This document shows, piece after piece, positions 7,755 through 16,166 of a DNA stretch of 31,141 nucleotides (position 1 is the first letter of the stretch; the number at the start of each line of letters is the position of its first letter). This DNA comes from JAWXTS01 sp044433305 (lineage in GTDB: Bacteria > Bacteroidota > Bacteroidia > Bacteroidales > Rikenellaceae), in NCBI GenBank assembly GCA_044433305.1, contig JAWXTS010000012.1, positions 1-31,141 on the forward strand, in the 5' to 3' direction. A program made the position numbers and the translations under genes. Below the pieces are notes generated by a model. It worked only from the letters and a program-made list of their open reading frames with translations, did no database searches and was not told where the DNA came from.

Positions 7755-7756
7755 CA

Positions 7757-8770
7757 TTAGAAGCGGGCTACGGCAGGTAGTTCTATGGTTGCGAATTCGC
7801 CCTTTAGGTATTTGTAGTAGCCTGTCATGGCTATCATTGCGGCATTGTCGGTGGTGAACTTTAGAGGGGGCAGGAAGGTGTTCCATCCTCGTTTTTTGCC
7901 CTCGCGCTCAATGGCATTGCGTAGCCCTGAGTTGGCAGATACGCCGCCTGCTATGGCTATGTCCTTGATGTTGTATTGTGCTGCGGCCTTGATTAGCTTG
8001 GTCAATAGTATGTCGGCTACGGTGGCTTGCAGCGAGGCGCATAGGTCGGCCTTGTTTTCCTCTATGAAGTTTGGATTTTCGGCCATCTGGTCGCGCAAGA
8101 AGTATAGGAACGAGGTCTTAAGTCCGCTGAAGCTGTAATCTAATGCTGCTACCGATGGTTTGGCAAAGCGGAAACGCTTAGGGTCACCTTGGCTTGCGAG
8201 CTTGTCTATGACAGGGCCGCCAGGGTAGGGCAGCGACATCACCTTGGCGCACTTGTCAAAGGCTTCTCCCGCGGCATCATCTATGGTCGAGCCTACGATT
8301 TCCATCTTTAGAGGTTCTTCGACAAGCACTATTTGTGTGTGTCCCCCCGACACCAACAGGCATAGGAATGGGAAGCTAGGATGTGCGATTTGCGTATCTG
8401 GCAAGTCTATGAAGTGAGATAGGATGTGTCCTTGAAGGTGGTTGACATCTAGCATTGGAATGTCTTTTGCAATAGAGAGACCCTTGGCGAATGATGTGCC
8501 CACAAGCAGGGAGCCCAAGAGCCCAGGTCCACGCGTGAATGCTATGCCGTCGATTTGGTCTATGGTCAGCCCAGCATCTTTGAGTGCTGTTGCCACCACG
8601 GGAACTATATTTTGTTGATGTGCTCGTGAGGCCAGTTCGGGTATCACACCGCCATATTTGACATGCACCTGCTGCGAGGCTATAACATTAGACAATAGTA
8701 AATTGTTTTTTAGCACGGCTGCCGAAGTGTCGTCGCACGAAGACTCTATGCCTAGTATTGTTATGTCCAT
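7757..8770 (-). CDS. tsaD: tRNA N6-adenosine threonylcarbamoyltransferase
   Basis: TsaD transfers the threonylcarbamoyl group from TC-AMP to A37 of ANN-decoding tRNAs, with TsaB and TsaE. The 337-residue product has the standard length and the Kae1/TsaD ASKHA signatures: GIESSCDDTSAAVL at 7-20, HLQGHILSHF at 111-120 with metal ligands His111 and His115, SGGHTQIV at 141-148, IAGGVSANSGLR at 273-284, and TTDNAAMIA at 306-314 with the third metal ligand Asp308. The start at 8770 gives the normal N-terminus. It is divergent from tamB across 88 nt and convergent with the flippase. TsaD beside tamB is, as I recall, a recurrent neighbourhood in Bacteroidota. Confidence 0.97.
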   Translation of the reverse strand: MDITILGIESSCDDTSAAVLKNNLLLSNVIASQQVHVKYGGVIPELASRAHQQNIVPVVATALKDAGLTIDQIDGIAFTRGPGLLGSLLVGTSFAKGLSIAKDIPMLDVNHLQGHILSHFIDLPDTQIAHPSFPFLCLLVSGGHTQIVLVEEPLKMEIVGSTIDDAAGEAFDKCAKVMSLPYPGGPVIDKLASQGDPKRFRFAKPSVAALDYSFSGLKTSFLYFLRDQMAENPNFIEENKADLCASLQATVADILLTKLIKAAAQYNIKDIAIAGGVSANSGLRNAIEREGKKRGWNTFLPPLKFTTDNAAMIAMTGYYKYLKGEFATIELPAVARF

Positions 8771-8800
8771 TTTTAATGCGTTAAATTTGTTTTTTTGTTG

Positions 8801-8808
8801 CTAAGATA
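8801..8808 (-). promoter_or_regulatory. Possible -7 box for tsaD
   Basis: On the minus strand these bases read TATCTTAG, one mismatch from TAnnTTTG, about 30 nt before the tsaD start. No convincing -33 element was found, so this is a weak call. Confidence 0.35.
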
Positions 8809-8831
8809 CTAATATTTTGACTAAAATTTAG

Positions 8832-8839
8832 TAAACTTG
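8832..8839 (+). promoter_or_regulatory. Possible -7 box for the tamB operon
   Basis: TAAACTTG, the same one-mismatch form found upstream of the carboxyltransferase gene, lies 19 nt before the tamB ATG. The nearest TTG upstream (8817-8819) is too close for a standard -33 element. Confidence 0.42.
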
Positions 8840-8858
8840 TAACCTATTTCAGCCAATA

Positions 8859-11800
8859 ATGAGCAAAGGTATAAAAATAATATTATCTATCGTGTCGACA
8901 CTTGTTCTTGTGTCGATAATTTTGCCTATTTTTATATCAGTGTTGCTTAATTTTGGGGTTGTTCAGAACTATGTTGTCGACAAGGCAACGGTGCTGATTA
9001 GCAATAAGATAGGTTCGGATGTGTCGATAGGAGCTATCAAGCTAGACTTGTTTCGCCGTGTTAAAGTTTCAGACTTCTATGTTTCAGATTTAAATGGCGA
9101 TACCCTGCTTATGGCGGGCAAGGTTTCGGGAGCGTTGGCCTCGAAGGGACTTTTGCATAGTAACTTCGATTTGGCAGATGTTGAGATTGCCAATGCCAAG
9201 ATGTATCTGATTCAAGGCAGCGACAGTCTGCTTAATCTTCGCCATGTGCTAGACAAGTTGAAGAATAAAGACAAAACAGAAAAGAGCGACTTCAAACTCT
9301 ATTCCCACTCTATAAACCTTGAGAATGTAGATTTTGTTATCAGGCGTTATAATCCTCAGCATAGGGAGCACGGTATAAATTTTCAAGACCTTAATTTGAG
9401 AGGGATAAACCTCGATGGTTCAAATTTCTCTATTGTTGGAGACAGCATATCTTTTAAGCTGAACTCTGCCAGCTTTGTTGAACAGAGTGGCTTTGAGGTG
9501 GATAATTTCTCGGGAGACAAGGTCGCTGTGTCTAATGGCAATATCTTCCTTGAGAACGTAAATCTTAAGAGTGGCCTCTCAAACATCAACCTTGTGAGCC
9601 TTACCCTACGTTCTAGTGAGTGGCCAGACTTTGCCGACTTTATAGCTAAGGTTAAGCTCAACGGTCAGATTAAAAACTCTAATCTATCGAGTAATGTCTT
9701 GGCCTACTTCGCGCCTTCTTTGTCGGATTGGGACCTAGAGGTCGATAACGTAAACATGAATTTTGCGGGCACCATAAACAACCTGCTGGCCAACGTGTCG
9801 AATATAAGCCTTGACCAAACAGATATTAAGGGTAGTTTGTCTGTTAAGGGGCTGCCCGACATAACAAGAACAAGCTTTGACTTTAAGATTAAAGATATAT
9901 CGACCAATTCTTCAAGCATAGATTATATCGCCAGCCATATTGGAGGCAAGCCCTTGTCGCCTTCGCTGCTCTCTAAGCTAGAGAAGATGCAGGATATATC
10001 TTTCGAGGGGCGATTTAATGGGCTGTTCAGTGATTTTGCTGCTGGGGGCAAGCTGTCTTCGGCCATGGGAGATGTGGATTTGGATATGAACCTTAGACCG
10101 CTGGCTGAGGGCAACACAGGCTTCGAGGGGCATCTCTCGACTCTTGACTTTAGGTTGGGTAGCTTTCTTTCTTCGGCAGCCATGGGCGATATTGCTGTTC
10201 AAACCTCTGTCAATGGCAGCTATGGCTCAAGAGGTGTGTATGCTAGAACCTCGGCCGTAATAAATGAGTTTATGTTTAATGGCTACGAGTATCAGGATAT
10301 AAGGCTTGATGGTCAGTTTGAAAATAAGAACTTTATAGGTCAGGTGCGCAGTCCGAGTGAGGATATTCGATTTGAGTTTGATGGTATGCTCGATTTTAAC
10401 GATTCTATTCCTCGCTACAATTTTGACTTGCGCCTAGATGAGGTTGATTTGGCCAAGATAAATGTCAATCGCAGGGACAGCATCTCGACGCTTAGCTGTC
10501 GAATTACGGCCAAGGCCCAAGGTACAAACCTTGATGATCTGGATGGAAATATCAGCATTCGCGATTTGCTTTATATCAATCAAGTGGATAGTGTGCGCAC
10601 GGGTAATATCTTGTTTACGGCAAAGAATGAGCAAACCTCAAAGCATATAAATATGGCCTCGGACTTTGCCGATGCCGAGTTTATGGGTAGCTCCTCTTAT
10701 TCGGATATGTTTGTTTACTTGGATAGAGCATTGCACAACTACCTGCCTTCGTTGAGCAGCTCGCTTACCACCAAGAGGACCACGGTTTCGGGACCTGCTC
10801 AGAGTGGGGAGTACTATGTTGTCAAGGTTGATGTCAAGGAGGCCAATAATGTCACGGGCATCTTTGTGCCTGGTCTTCATGTGGCAAAGGGCACTTCGGC
10901 AGTCTTTATGCTCAACCCTACGCGCGATGTGCTCTCTCTGAAATTCAGCTCTGATTATATAGAGCGTGGAAATATGTTCGTGTCTAATCTTAGCGTCAAT
11001 AGCCACAATGAGTCAGACTCGATTTCTGTTTTTGTGCGTGCTGATGACTTTTTCGCCGCTGGTGTCTATCTTCCCGACCTTTCGATTATTGGAGGTGCAA
11101 GGAACAACACCGTGAGTCTTGATACGCGAGTAGGCTCGCAGGGCGCAGCAACCAGAGCCTTTATCAACACTACCACCTTCTTTACTAAAGACAGCACAGG
11201 TCTCGACCAGATAGTATTTAGGTTTGACCCCTCGACCATCACGGTCAATGACCAAGAGTGGTTCTTGCAGGCTCAGGATATAGTATATGACACTACGGGT
11301 GTTAGAGTCGGAGGTTTCAATATTCGTGGCTTGGGTCAGAGCTTGGCCATAGAGGGATATGCCTCACGCAGCACTCAGGACACGCTGAAGCTCTCGCTTA
11401 ATAACTTTGATATTGCTCCTTTGTCTAAGTTGGTAGAAAGTAAGGGGTATTCCATTAGTGGTCGCACCAATGGCTACCTCAATGCAGTGTCGGCATTAAG
11501 TACTGATGTTATTATGGCTGAGATAAACTTCGATTCTATTGTTGTTAACAATGTCGAAGTTCCAGACACTAAGTTCACCAGCCAGTGGGATGCGCGCGAG
11601 AAGAGAGCCAGCATCTTTGTTGATAGAACGGATAACAACAAGCGGGTTATCAGAGGATATTATAGTCCTATGGATAAACGCTATTATATAACCACGGACA
11701 TTGCGCGCATAAATTTGAGTCTGCTAGACCCTGTTCTGAGTGGAGTCATTGGATCTACCGAAGGCTCGGCCGAGGCTAAATTGCAGATTAAAGGTAGTAG

Positions 11801-13355
11801 TGGCAACCTGCACGATATAGACGGTAGCATTGTGGTTGATTCGTTGAAAACAAAAGTGCTATTCACTAATGTGGACTATAACATAGGTCGAACAGTCTTG
11901 GATGTTAAGGACAATGTGTTGAGTGTCAGGGGTGCTAAGATGACTGATGGGACTTCTGGCTATGGAGACCTTAACTTGAGCTTTGATGCAACCAACTTCA
12001 AGAACCTGAAGTACGAGCTTATGGTTAATGCCAATGAGCTGTTGGCGTTGAATACTACTGCTGCTGATAACGAGCTTTTCTATGGACGAGTCTTTGCAAG
12101 TGGCATGGTCAGTATCAAGGGCGACAATCTAGGCTCGGCCATGTTGGTTAGTGCCAGTACGGCTGGTTCTTCTGAATTGTATATGCCACTTAGTGGTAGC
12201 GAGTCGGCCTCAGAGGCAGATTTCATAGTGTTTAGGCAGCCACGCAACGATGAAGATTCTTCTAGTTATAGCATCAGAAAGCGTCAGATTATGCGTGATG
12301 GTAGCGTCTTGGCGGCTCGATCTGGTGGCAACTTCGATATGAATATGCAGCTTAATGTGCAACCTAACCTTGAGTTTCAGCTGGTCATAGACCCTACTGT
12401 GGGCGATATTATCCGCGGTCGAGGTCAGGGCACAATAAATATGCGTGTGAACCCTCGATCAGACCAGTTTACAATGTATGGAGATTATACTATCTCTGAT
12501 GGAAGCTATTTGTTTACGCTAAGAAACATTATCAATAAGAAGTTTGTTATCGAGCCGGGTGGTACCATACAATGGACGGGCGACCCAGTAGATGCGCTTC
12601 TTGATATTACGGCGGTCTACAAACTTAAGACCTCGCTGGCTCCATTGCTCAACAGCAATGAGTATAACCGCAGGGTGTCCGTAGACTGTGCCATTCAGCT
12701 AGGCGATAGGCTCTCTCAGCCGCTGATAACTTTTGATGTTCAGGTTCCTAATGCAGATACAGAGACTCAGAGCCTTGTTAGCAATGCCCTTAATACTCAA
12801 GAGATGAAGGCAACACAGTTCCTATGGTTGCTGGCAGTAAATAGCTTCTACTCAGATAATTCTAATAGCGAGAGTAGTGTCAATATAGGTGCTACGGGAA
12901 CGGCAGTTACGGGAATCGAGTTCCTCTCTAATCAGCTTAGCAACTGGCTTTCGAGTGAGCGATTCAGTCTTGTTCCGCGTTATATACCTCGCAGCGAGAC
13001 TACCGACGATGAGTTTGGCCTTGAGTTCTCGGCCGAGCTTATAAAGAACAAGCTTGTGATTGAGGGTGAGGGTAGCTATGGAGGCGAATATGGTGTTTCG
13101 TCGGTCAGCAACAACTCGACAAACTTCTCTAACGACCTTACGGTATATTGGCTCTTTGACCAAGAGGGCAGCATTAAGGCCAAGGCCTTTACACGTACCA
13201 TAGACACTTTTGATGAGAATCAGGGACTGCAAGAAAGCGGCATAGGTATATTCTATCGTGAGAATTTTAATAACCTAAGAGAGCTGTTGTCGAATCTTAG
13301 AAATCGCTTTGTCCGCAAAGAGGATTATGACGAGGAAGATGAACTAGACGACTAA
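8859..13355 (+). CDS. tamB: Translocation/assembly module TamB family protein (AsmA-like bridge protein)
   Basis: A 1498-residue protein with one N-terminal membrane anchor (about residues 6-32), then a very long run of short alternating beta-strand repeats, then a C-terminal TamB (DUF490-type) domain over roughly the last 450 residues, ending in SNWLSSERFSLVPRYI, then LEFSAELIKNKLVIEGEGSY and an acidic tail (KEDYDEEDELDD). AsmA-like proteins form periplasm-spanning hydrophobic grooves tied to phospholipid transport to the outer membrane, or to barrel-protein assembly. At ~1500 residues it is longer than the E. coli TamB (about 1260), as is common in Bacteroidota. It is first in a tight operon: exbB starts 37 nt later with no promoter seen between. 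No Omp85/TamA partner lies in the window. Divergent tsaD is upstream. Confidence 0.93.
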   Translation: MSKGIKIILSIVSTLVLVSIILPIFISVLLNFGVVQNYVVDKATVLISNKIGSDVSIGAIKLDLFRRVKVSDFYVSDLNGDTLLMAGKVSGALASKGLLHSNFDLADVEIANAKMYLIQGSDSLLNLRHVLDKLKNKDKTEKSDFKLYSHSINLENVDFVIRRYNPQHREHGINFQDLNLRGINLDGSNFSIVGDSISFKLNSASFVEQSGFEVDNFSGDKVAVSNGNIFLENVNLKSGLSNINLVSLTLRSSEWPDFADFIAKVKLNGQIKNSNLSSNVLAYFAPSLSDWDLEVDNVNMNFAGTINNLLANVSNISLDQTDIKGSLSVKGLPDITRTSFDFKIKDISTNSSSIDYIASHIGGKPLSPSLLSKLEKMQDISFEGRFNGLFSDFAAGGKLSSAMGDVDLDMNLRPLAEGNTGFEGHLSTLDFRLGSFLSSAAMGDIAVQTSVNGSYGSRGVYARTSAVINEFMFNGYEYQDIRLDGQFENKNFIGQVRSPSEDIRFEFDGMLDFNDSIPRYNFDLRLDEVDLAKINVNRRDSISTLSCRITAKAQGTNLDDLDGNISIRDLLYINQVDSVRTGNILFTAKNEQTSKHINMASDFADAEFMGSSSYSDMFVYLDRALHNYLPSLSSSLTTKRTTVSGPAQSGEYYVVKVDVKEANNVTGIFVPGLHVAKGTSAVFMLNPTRDVLSLKFSSDYIERGNMFVSNLSVNSHNESDSISVFVRADDFFAAGVYLPDLSIIGGARNNTVSLDTRVGSQGAATRAFINTTTFFTKDSTGLDQIVFRFDPSTITVNDQEWFLQAQDIVYDTTGVRVGGFNIRGLGQSLAIEGYASRSTQDTLKLSLNNFDIAPLSKLVESKGYSISGRTNGYLNAVSALSTDVIMAEINFDSIVVNNVEVPDTKFTSQWDAREKRASIFVDRTDNNKRVIRGYYSPMDKRYYITTDIARINLSLLDPVLSGVIGSTEGSAEAKLQIKGSSGNLHDIDGSIVVDSLKTKVLFTNVDYNIGRTVLDVKDNVLSVRGAKMTDGTSGYGDLNLSFDATNFKNLKYELMVNANELLALNTTAADNELFYGRVFASGMVSIKGDNLGSAMLVSASTAGSSELYMPLSGSESASEADFIVFRQPRNDEDSSSYSIRKRQIMRDGSVLAARSGGNFDMNMQLNVQPNLEFQLVIDPTVGDIIRGRGQGTINMRVNPRSDQFTMYGDYTISDGSYLFTLRNIINKKFVIEPGGTIQWTGDPVDALLDITAVYKLKTSLAPLLNSNEYNRRVSVDCAIQLGDRLSQPLITFDVQVPNADTETQSLVSNALNTQEMKATQFLWLLAVNSFYSDNSNSESSVNIGATGTAVTGIEFLSNQLSNWLSSERFSLVPRYIPRSETTDDEFGLEFSAELIKNKLVIEGEGSYGGEYGVSSVSNNSTNFSNDLTVYWLFDQEGSIKAKAFTRTIDTFDENQGLQESGIGIFYRENFNNLRELLSNLRNRFVRKEDYDEEDELDD

Positions 13356-13392
13356 AGAAAGAAAATTAACGAACTTAAATAAATAAAAAGCA

Positions 13393-14052
13393 ATGACAAT
13401 GATTTTACAAGCGGCCTCAGCGGCTGCTCAAGGCACAAAGAACATCGGTTTTGGCGAATTGATAATGGCTGGAGGCTGGTTGATGATTCCTCTAGCAGTG
13501 TTGTTTGGGGTGTCGATATTTATCTTCACAGAGCGTTTCTTGGCTCTTCGCAAAGCCTCTGAGATAGACCCCGATTTTATGCACCAGATAAAAGCCCTTA
13601 TAGACGCTGGCGACCCTGTACGTGCGGTCAAACTATGTCGCTCTATCAACAACCCACTTGCACGTATGATAGACAAGGGCATAGTACGTATGAACCGCAG
13701 CTCGGAGGAGGTGCACAGAGCCATTGAGAATGTAGCCAACCTTGAGGTGTCGAAGTTAGAGAATGGCCTGCCTTTCCTTGCTACCATCTCTGGTGGAGCA
13801 CCCATGATAGGTTTCTTGGGAACAGTAATAGGTATGGTCGAGGCCTTTATGAACCTATCTCAGGCAGGTGGCTCGGTTGATATGAGCCTTTTGAGTAGTG
13901 GTATGTACACTGCCATGATAACTACGGTGGCCGGTCTTATCGTTGGTATTCCTGCTTACTTCGGCTACAACTATCTTGTAGCTCGCATAGAGAGACTTAT
14001 CTTTGAGATGGAGTCTAACACAGTTGCATTTTTGGATATTATAAAACGATAA
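13393..14052 (+). CDS. exbB: MotA/TolQ/ExbB proton-channel family protein
   Basis: A 219-residue inner-membrane protein of the proton-driven motor family PF01618. Three hydrophobic segments are visible: about 24-46 (AGGWLMIPLAVLFGVSIFIF), about 130-150 (ISGGAPMIGFLGTVIGMVEA) and about 170-195 (MYTAMITTVAGLIVGIPAYF). The central cytoplasmic part contains the usual FTERFLALRKA and the paired-helix region before TM2; GFLGTVIGM and the TAMITTVAGL segment are the family channel motifs. With ExbD it should form a pentamer-around-dimer motor that uses the proton gradient for work across the periplasm. It sits 37 nt after tamB and 4 nt before exbD, but no TonB gene follows, so the load-bearing partner is not evident. 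Confidence 0.93.
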   Translation: MTMILQAASAAAQGTKNIGFGELIMAGGWLMIPLAVLFGVSIFIFTERFLALRKASEIDPDFMHQIKALIDAGDPVRAVKLCRSINNPLARMIDKGIVRMNRSSEEVHRAIENVANLEVSKLENGLPFLATISGGAPMIGFLGTVIGMVEAFMNLSQAGGSVDMSLLSSGMYTAMITTVAGLIVGIPAYFGYNYLVARIERLIFEMESNTVAFLDIIKR

Positions 14053-14056
14053 AACG

Positions 14057-14452
14057 ATGGCCATAAAAAGAGGTTCTAAGGTCGATAAATCGTATAGTGC
14101 GGCATCAATGACAGACTTGATGTTTCTACTTTTGATATTTATGCTTATATCAACGACCCTTATAAATCCTAATGCACTAAAGCTGATGTTGCCCGAAAGC
14201 TCGAATCAGCTTAAAGAGAAACCATACACCACGGTGTCGATAAATTCTGATTTGGAGTACTTTATAAATGGTGACCAGAAAGTAGAATTTAGTCAACTTG
14301 AGTCGGCACTAAATAGAGAACTAGCTGATGTTAGTGACCCTGTAATATCTTTGCATTGTGACAAGAGCGTTGCTGTTGACCATGTTGTGCAGGTAATGAA
14401 CATTGCCAAGGATAACAACTACAAACTGATACTGGCTACATCTCCAAAATAA
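14057..14452 (+). CDS. exbD: ExbD/TolR family biopolymer transport protein
   Basis: A 131-residue protein with a short cytoplasmic N-terminus, one membrane helix (about 19-38, MTDLMFLLLIFMLISTTLI) and a periplasmic domain. Asp20 at the start of the helix is in the position of the proton-carrying aspartate of ExbD/TolR (PF02472). The C-terminal part, VSDPVISLHCDKSVAVDHVV followed by MNIAKDNNYKLILAT, matches the family's conserved end. It is translated 4 nt behind exbB and forms the plug of that motor. It is followed after 10 nt by a periplasmic DUF1573 protein in the position where tonB is often found. Confidence 0.93.
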   Translation: MAIKRGSKVDKSYSAASMTDLMFLLLIFMLISTTLINPNALKLMLPESSNQLKEKPYTTVSINSDLEYFINGDQKVEFSQLESALNRELADVSDPVISLHCDKSVAVDHVVQVMNIAKDNNYKLILATSPK

Positions 14453-14462
14453 TTCAGAGACC

Positions 14463-14837
14463 ATGAAGAAGATATTTTTGTTTGTGCTGACCCTATTGTT
14501 TGTTGGGGTTGTGTGTGCACAGTCGGGCCTAGAGTTTGACCTCAGGACACATGATTTCGGCTCTATCAACCGTAAAGATGGTGATGTCAGCTTTACCTTC
14601 ATGGCGGTGAACAAGGGGGCTTCACCTGTGGTTATTCTTGATGCTAAGGTGCTGTGTGGTTGCACAACGGTCAAATACCCTAAGCAGCCCATTATGCCAA
14701 ATGACTCGGTGGCTGTTGTGGTCAACTTTGAGCCTAAGACACAGCCTAGTGGTGACTTCTACAAGGCGATACAAATTATGAATAACAGCGAGCAGGGCAG
14801 GAGCATTGTCACTATTCGTGGTTCAATAATAGATTAA
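14463..14837 (+). CDS. DUF1573 domain-containing periplasmic protein
   Basis: A 124-residue protein with a signal peptide (about 1-20, cleavage likely after VCA; the VVC run is a poor lipobox) and a single DUF1573 domain, an Ig-like, ASH-type beta-sandwich frequent in Bacteroidota. Seen: HDFGSINRKDGDVSFTFMAV, then the hallmark LCGCTTVKYPKQPI with two close cysteines, and VVNFEPKTQPSGDFYKAI. The family has no established biochemical function; it is usually secreted or membrane-anchored. Its place directly behind exbD (10 nt) and ahead of the deaminase (2 nt) puts it in the tamB-exbBD operon, hinting at a periplasmic accessory of the motor. That role is inference. Confidence 0.88.
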   Translation: MKKIFLFVLTLLFVGVVCAQSGLEFDLRTHDFGSINRKDGDVSFTFMAVNKGASPVVILDAKVLCGCTTVKYPKQPIMPNDSVAVVVNFEPKTQPSGDFYKAIQIMNNSEQGRSIVTIRGSIID

Positions 14838-14839
14838 TT

Positions 14840-16162
14840 ATGAGTAATATACTGATAAAAAACATACTTATTCTACCTATGTCTCAGGCAGAAGATAGCC
14901 CAAGATATTTCGAGGGTTCGATAGGCGTTAGCGGCTCTAAGATAGAGTTTGTATCTGCTGATGCTACTTTGGTTCAGGCCTTTGAGCGCAAGTACTCAAG
15001 TGAAGGTCTTACCATCATAGACGGTAAGGGCAAGCTTGCCATGCCGGGGCTTGTGAACACCCACAATCATGTGGCCATGACCATCATGCGTAGCTATGCC
15101 GACGACATGGTGCTTAACGAATGGTTAGAGAAAAAGATATTCCCCTTTGAGGATATGTTGACCAGAGACGACATCTTTCAGGGTGCACGCTTTGGTATGG
15201 CCGAGATGCTGCTTGGAGGCACAACAGCATTTGTAGATATGTACTGGAACAATGACGCCTTGGCTGATGCTGCACTGGAGACAGGCATGCGTGCGGTTGC
15301 AGGCTGCTCGCTGGTTGATGCTAGCGTAGCTAAGTTCGAGCGCGAGATAGAGATGATGGTCTCTAAATATAGAGGCGTCAGCGACACCTTGAGCATCTAC
15401 GCGGCCCCTCATGCGCCATATACATGTGGCCCAGATGCTATTAAACGTGTGGTTGCTATCTGTGATAAATATTCTCTTGGTGTACATACTCATATCAACG
15501 AGACTCAGTGGGAGCTAGATGTCATCAAGAAAAACTATGGCGTAGATCCTGTTAGCTATTATGATAACTTGGGTCTTTTTGATAGACCAACCATAGCTGC
15601 ACACGCTGTTTATGTGGACGATAGAGATATAGAACTTTTTGTGCGCAAAGGTATTAATATAGCCCACAACCCTCAGAGCAATATGAAGATGTCGGCAGGC
15701 ATAGCTCCTGTGGCTAAGATGCTTGATGCAGGAGTCAATGTGGCACTTGGTACTGACGGTACTTGCTCAAACAACGACCTTGATATGTGGGACGAGATGC
15801 GCACAGCAGCCTTCCTTCAGAAGGTCAGCACGGGTGACCCTTGCGCGATGAATGCCTACCAGACCTTGGAGATGGCCACCGTGCGTGGTGCTAGAGCCAT
15901 AGGGCGTGGAGATGACTTGGGTCGCTTGGAGGTTGGTTTTCAGGCCGACATAGTCCTTGTTGATATAGAGAAGCCTCATTACTATCCTCGCAATGATATG
16001 GCCTCGCTACTGGTTTATTGTGGCAAGGCAAGTGACGTTGATACGGTTCTTGTTGCGGGCGAAGTTGTGGTTCGTGGAGGTGAGCTCAGCTCGGGCGATG
16101 TTATGGACTATGCTAGCGGAGTGGATGATATAGCCAGCAGAATCAAAAAGCAGCTAGCATAA
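14840..16162 (+). CDS. mtaD: Amidohydrolase, probable 5'-methylthioadenosine/S-adenosylhomocysteine deaminase
   Basis: A 440-residue cytosolic metallohydrolase of the amidohydrolase superfamily, ATZ/TRZ-MTA/SAH deaminase branch. The TIM-barrel metal and catalytic residues are all present: His75 and His77 in LVNTHNHVAM, then HAPYTCGPD at 191-199, His216/His218 and Glu221 in HTHINET, His255 in AAHAVYV, and Asp306 in ALGTDGTCSNNDLD. The segment MRSYADDMVLNEWLEKKIFP is typical of the MTA/SAH deaminases, which convert methylthioadenosine or S-adenosylhomocysteine to the inosine forms. Other substrates (adenosine, guanine-like bases) cannot be excluded. It lies 2 nt after the DUF1573 gene and 4 nt before the transporter gene, so it is probably co-transcribed with tamB-exbBD, although its metabolism is unrelated on its face. 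Confidence 0.87.
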   Translation: MSNILIKNILILPMSQAEDSPRYFEGSIGVSGSKIEFVSADATLVQAFERKYSSEGLTIIDGKGKLAMPGLVNTHNHVAMTIMRSYADDMVLNEWLEKKIFPFEDMLTRDDIFQGARFGMAEMLLGGTTAFVDMYWNNDALADAALETGMRAVAGCSLVDASVAKFEREIEMMVSKYRGVSDTLSIYAAPHAPYTCGPDAIKRVVAICDKYSLGVHTHINETQWELDVIKKNYGVDPVSYYDNLGLFDRPTIAAHAVYVDDRDIELFVRKGINIAHNPQSNMKMSAGIAPVAKMLDAGVNVALGTDGTCSNNDLDMWDEMRTAAFLQKVSTGDPCAMNAYQTLEMATVRGARAIGRGDDLGRLEVGFQADIVLVDIEKPHYYPRNDMASLLVYCGKASDVDTVLVAGEVVVRGGELSSGDVMDYASGVDDIASRIKKQLA

Positions 16163-16166
16163 CGGT

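Noticed and set aside
9383..12000. Several antisense open frames of 60-120 codons inside tamB
   Set aside because: They lie opposite a conserved long gene, lack recognisable domains and have repetitive composition mirroring the beta-strand repeats, so they are shadows of the coding frame.
14057..14837. A TonB gene behind exbD
   Set aside because: The following gene is a signal-peptide DUF1573 protein without a TonB C-terminal domain or proline-rich linker.
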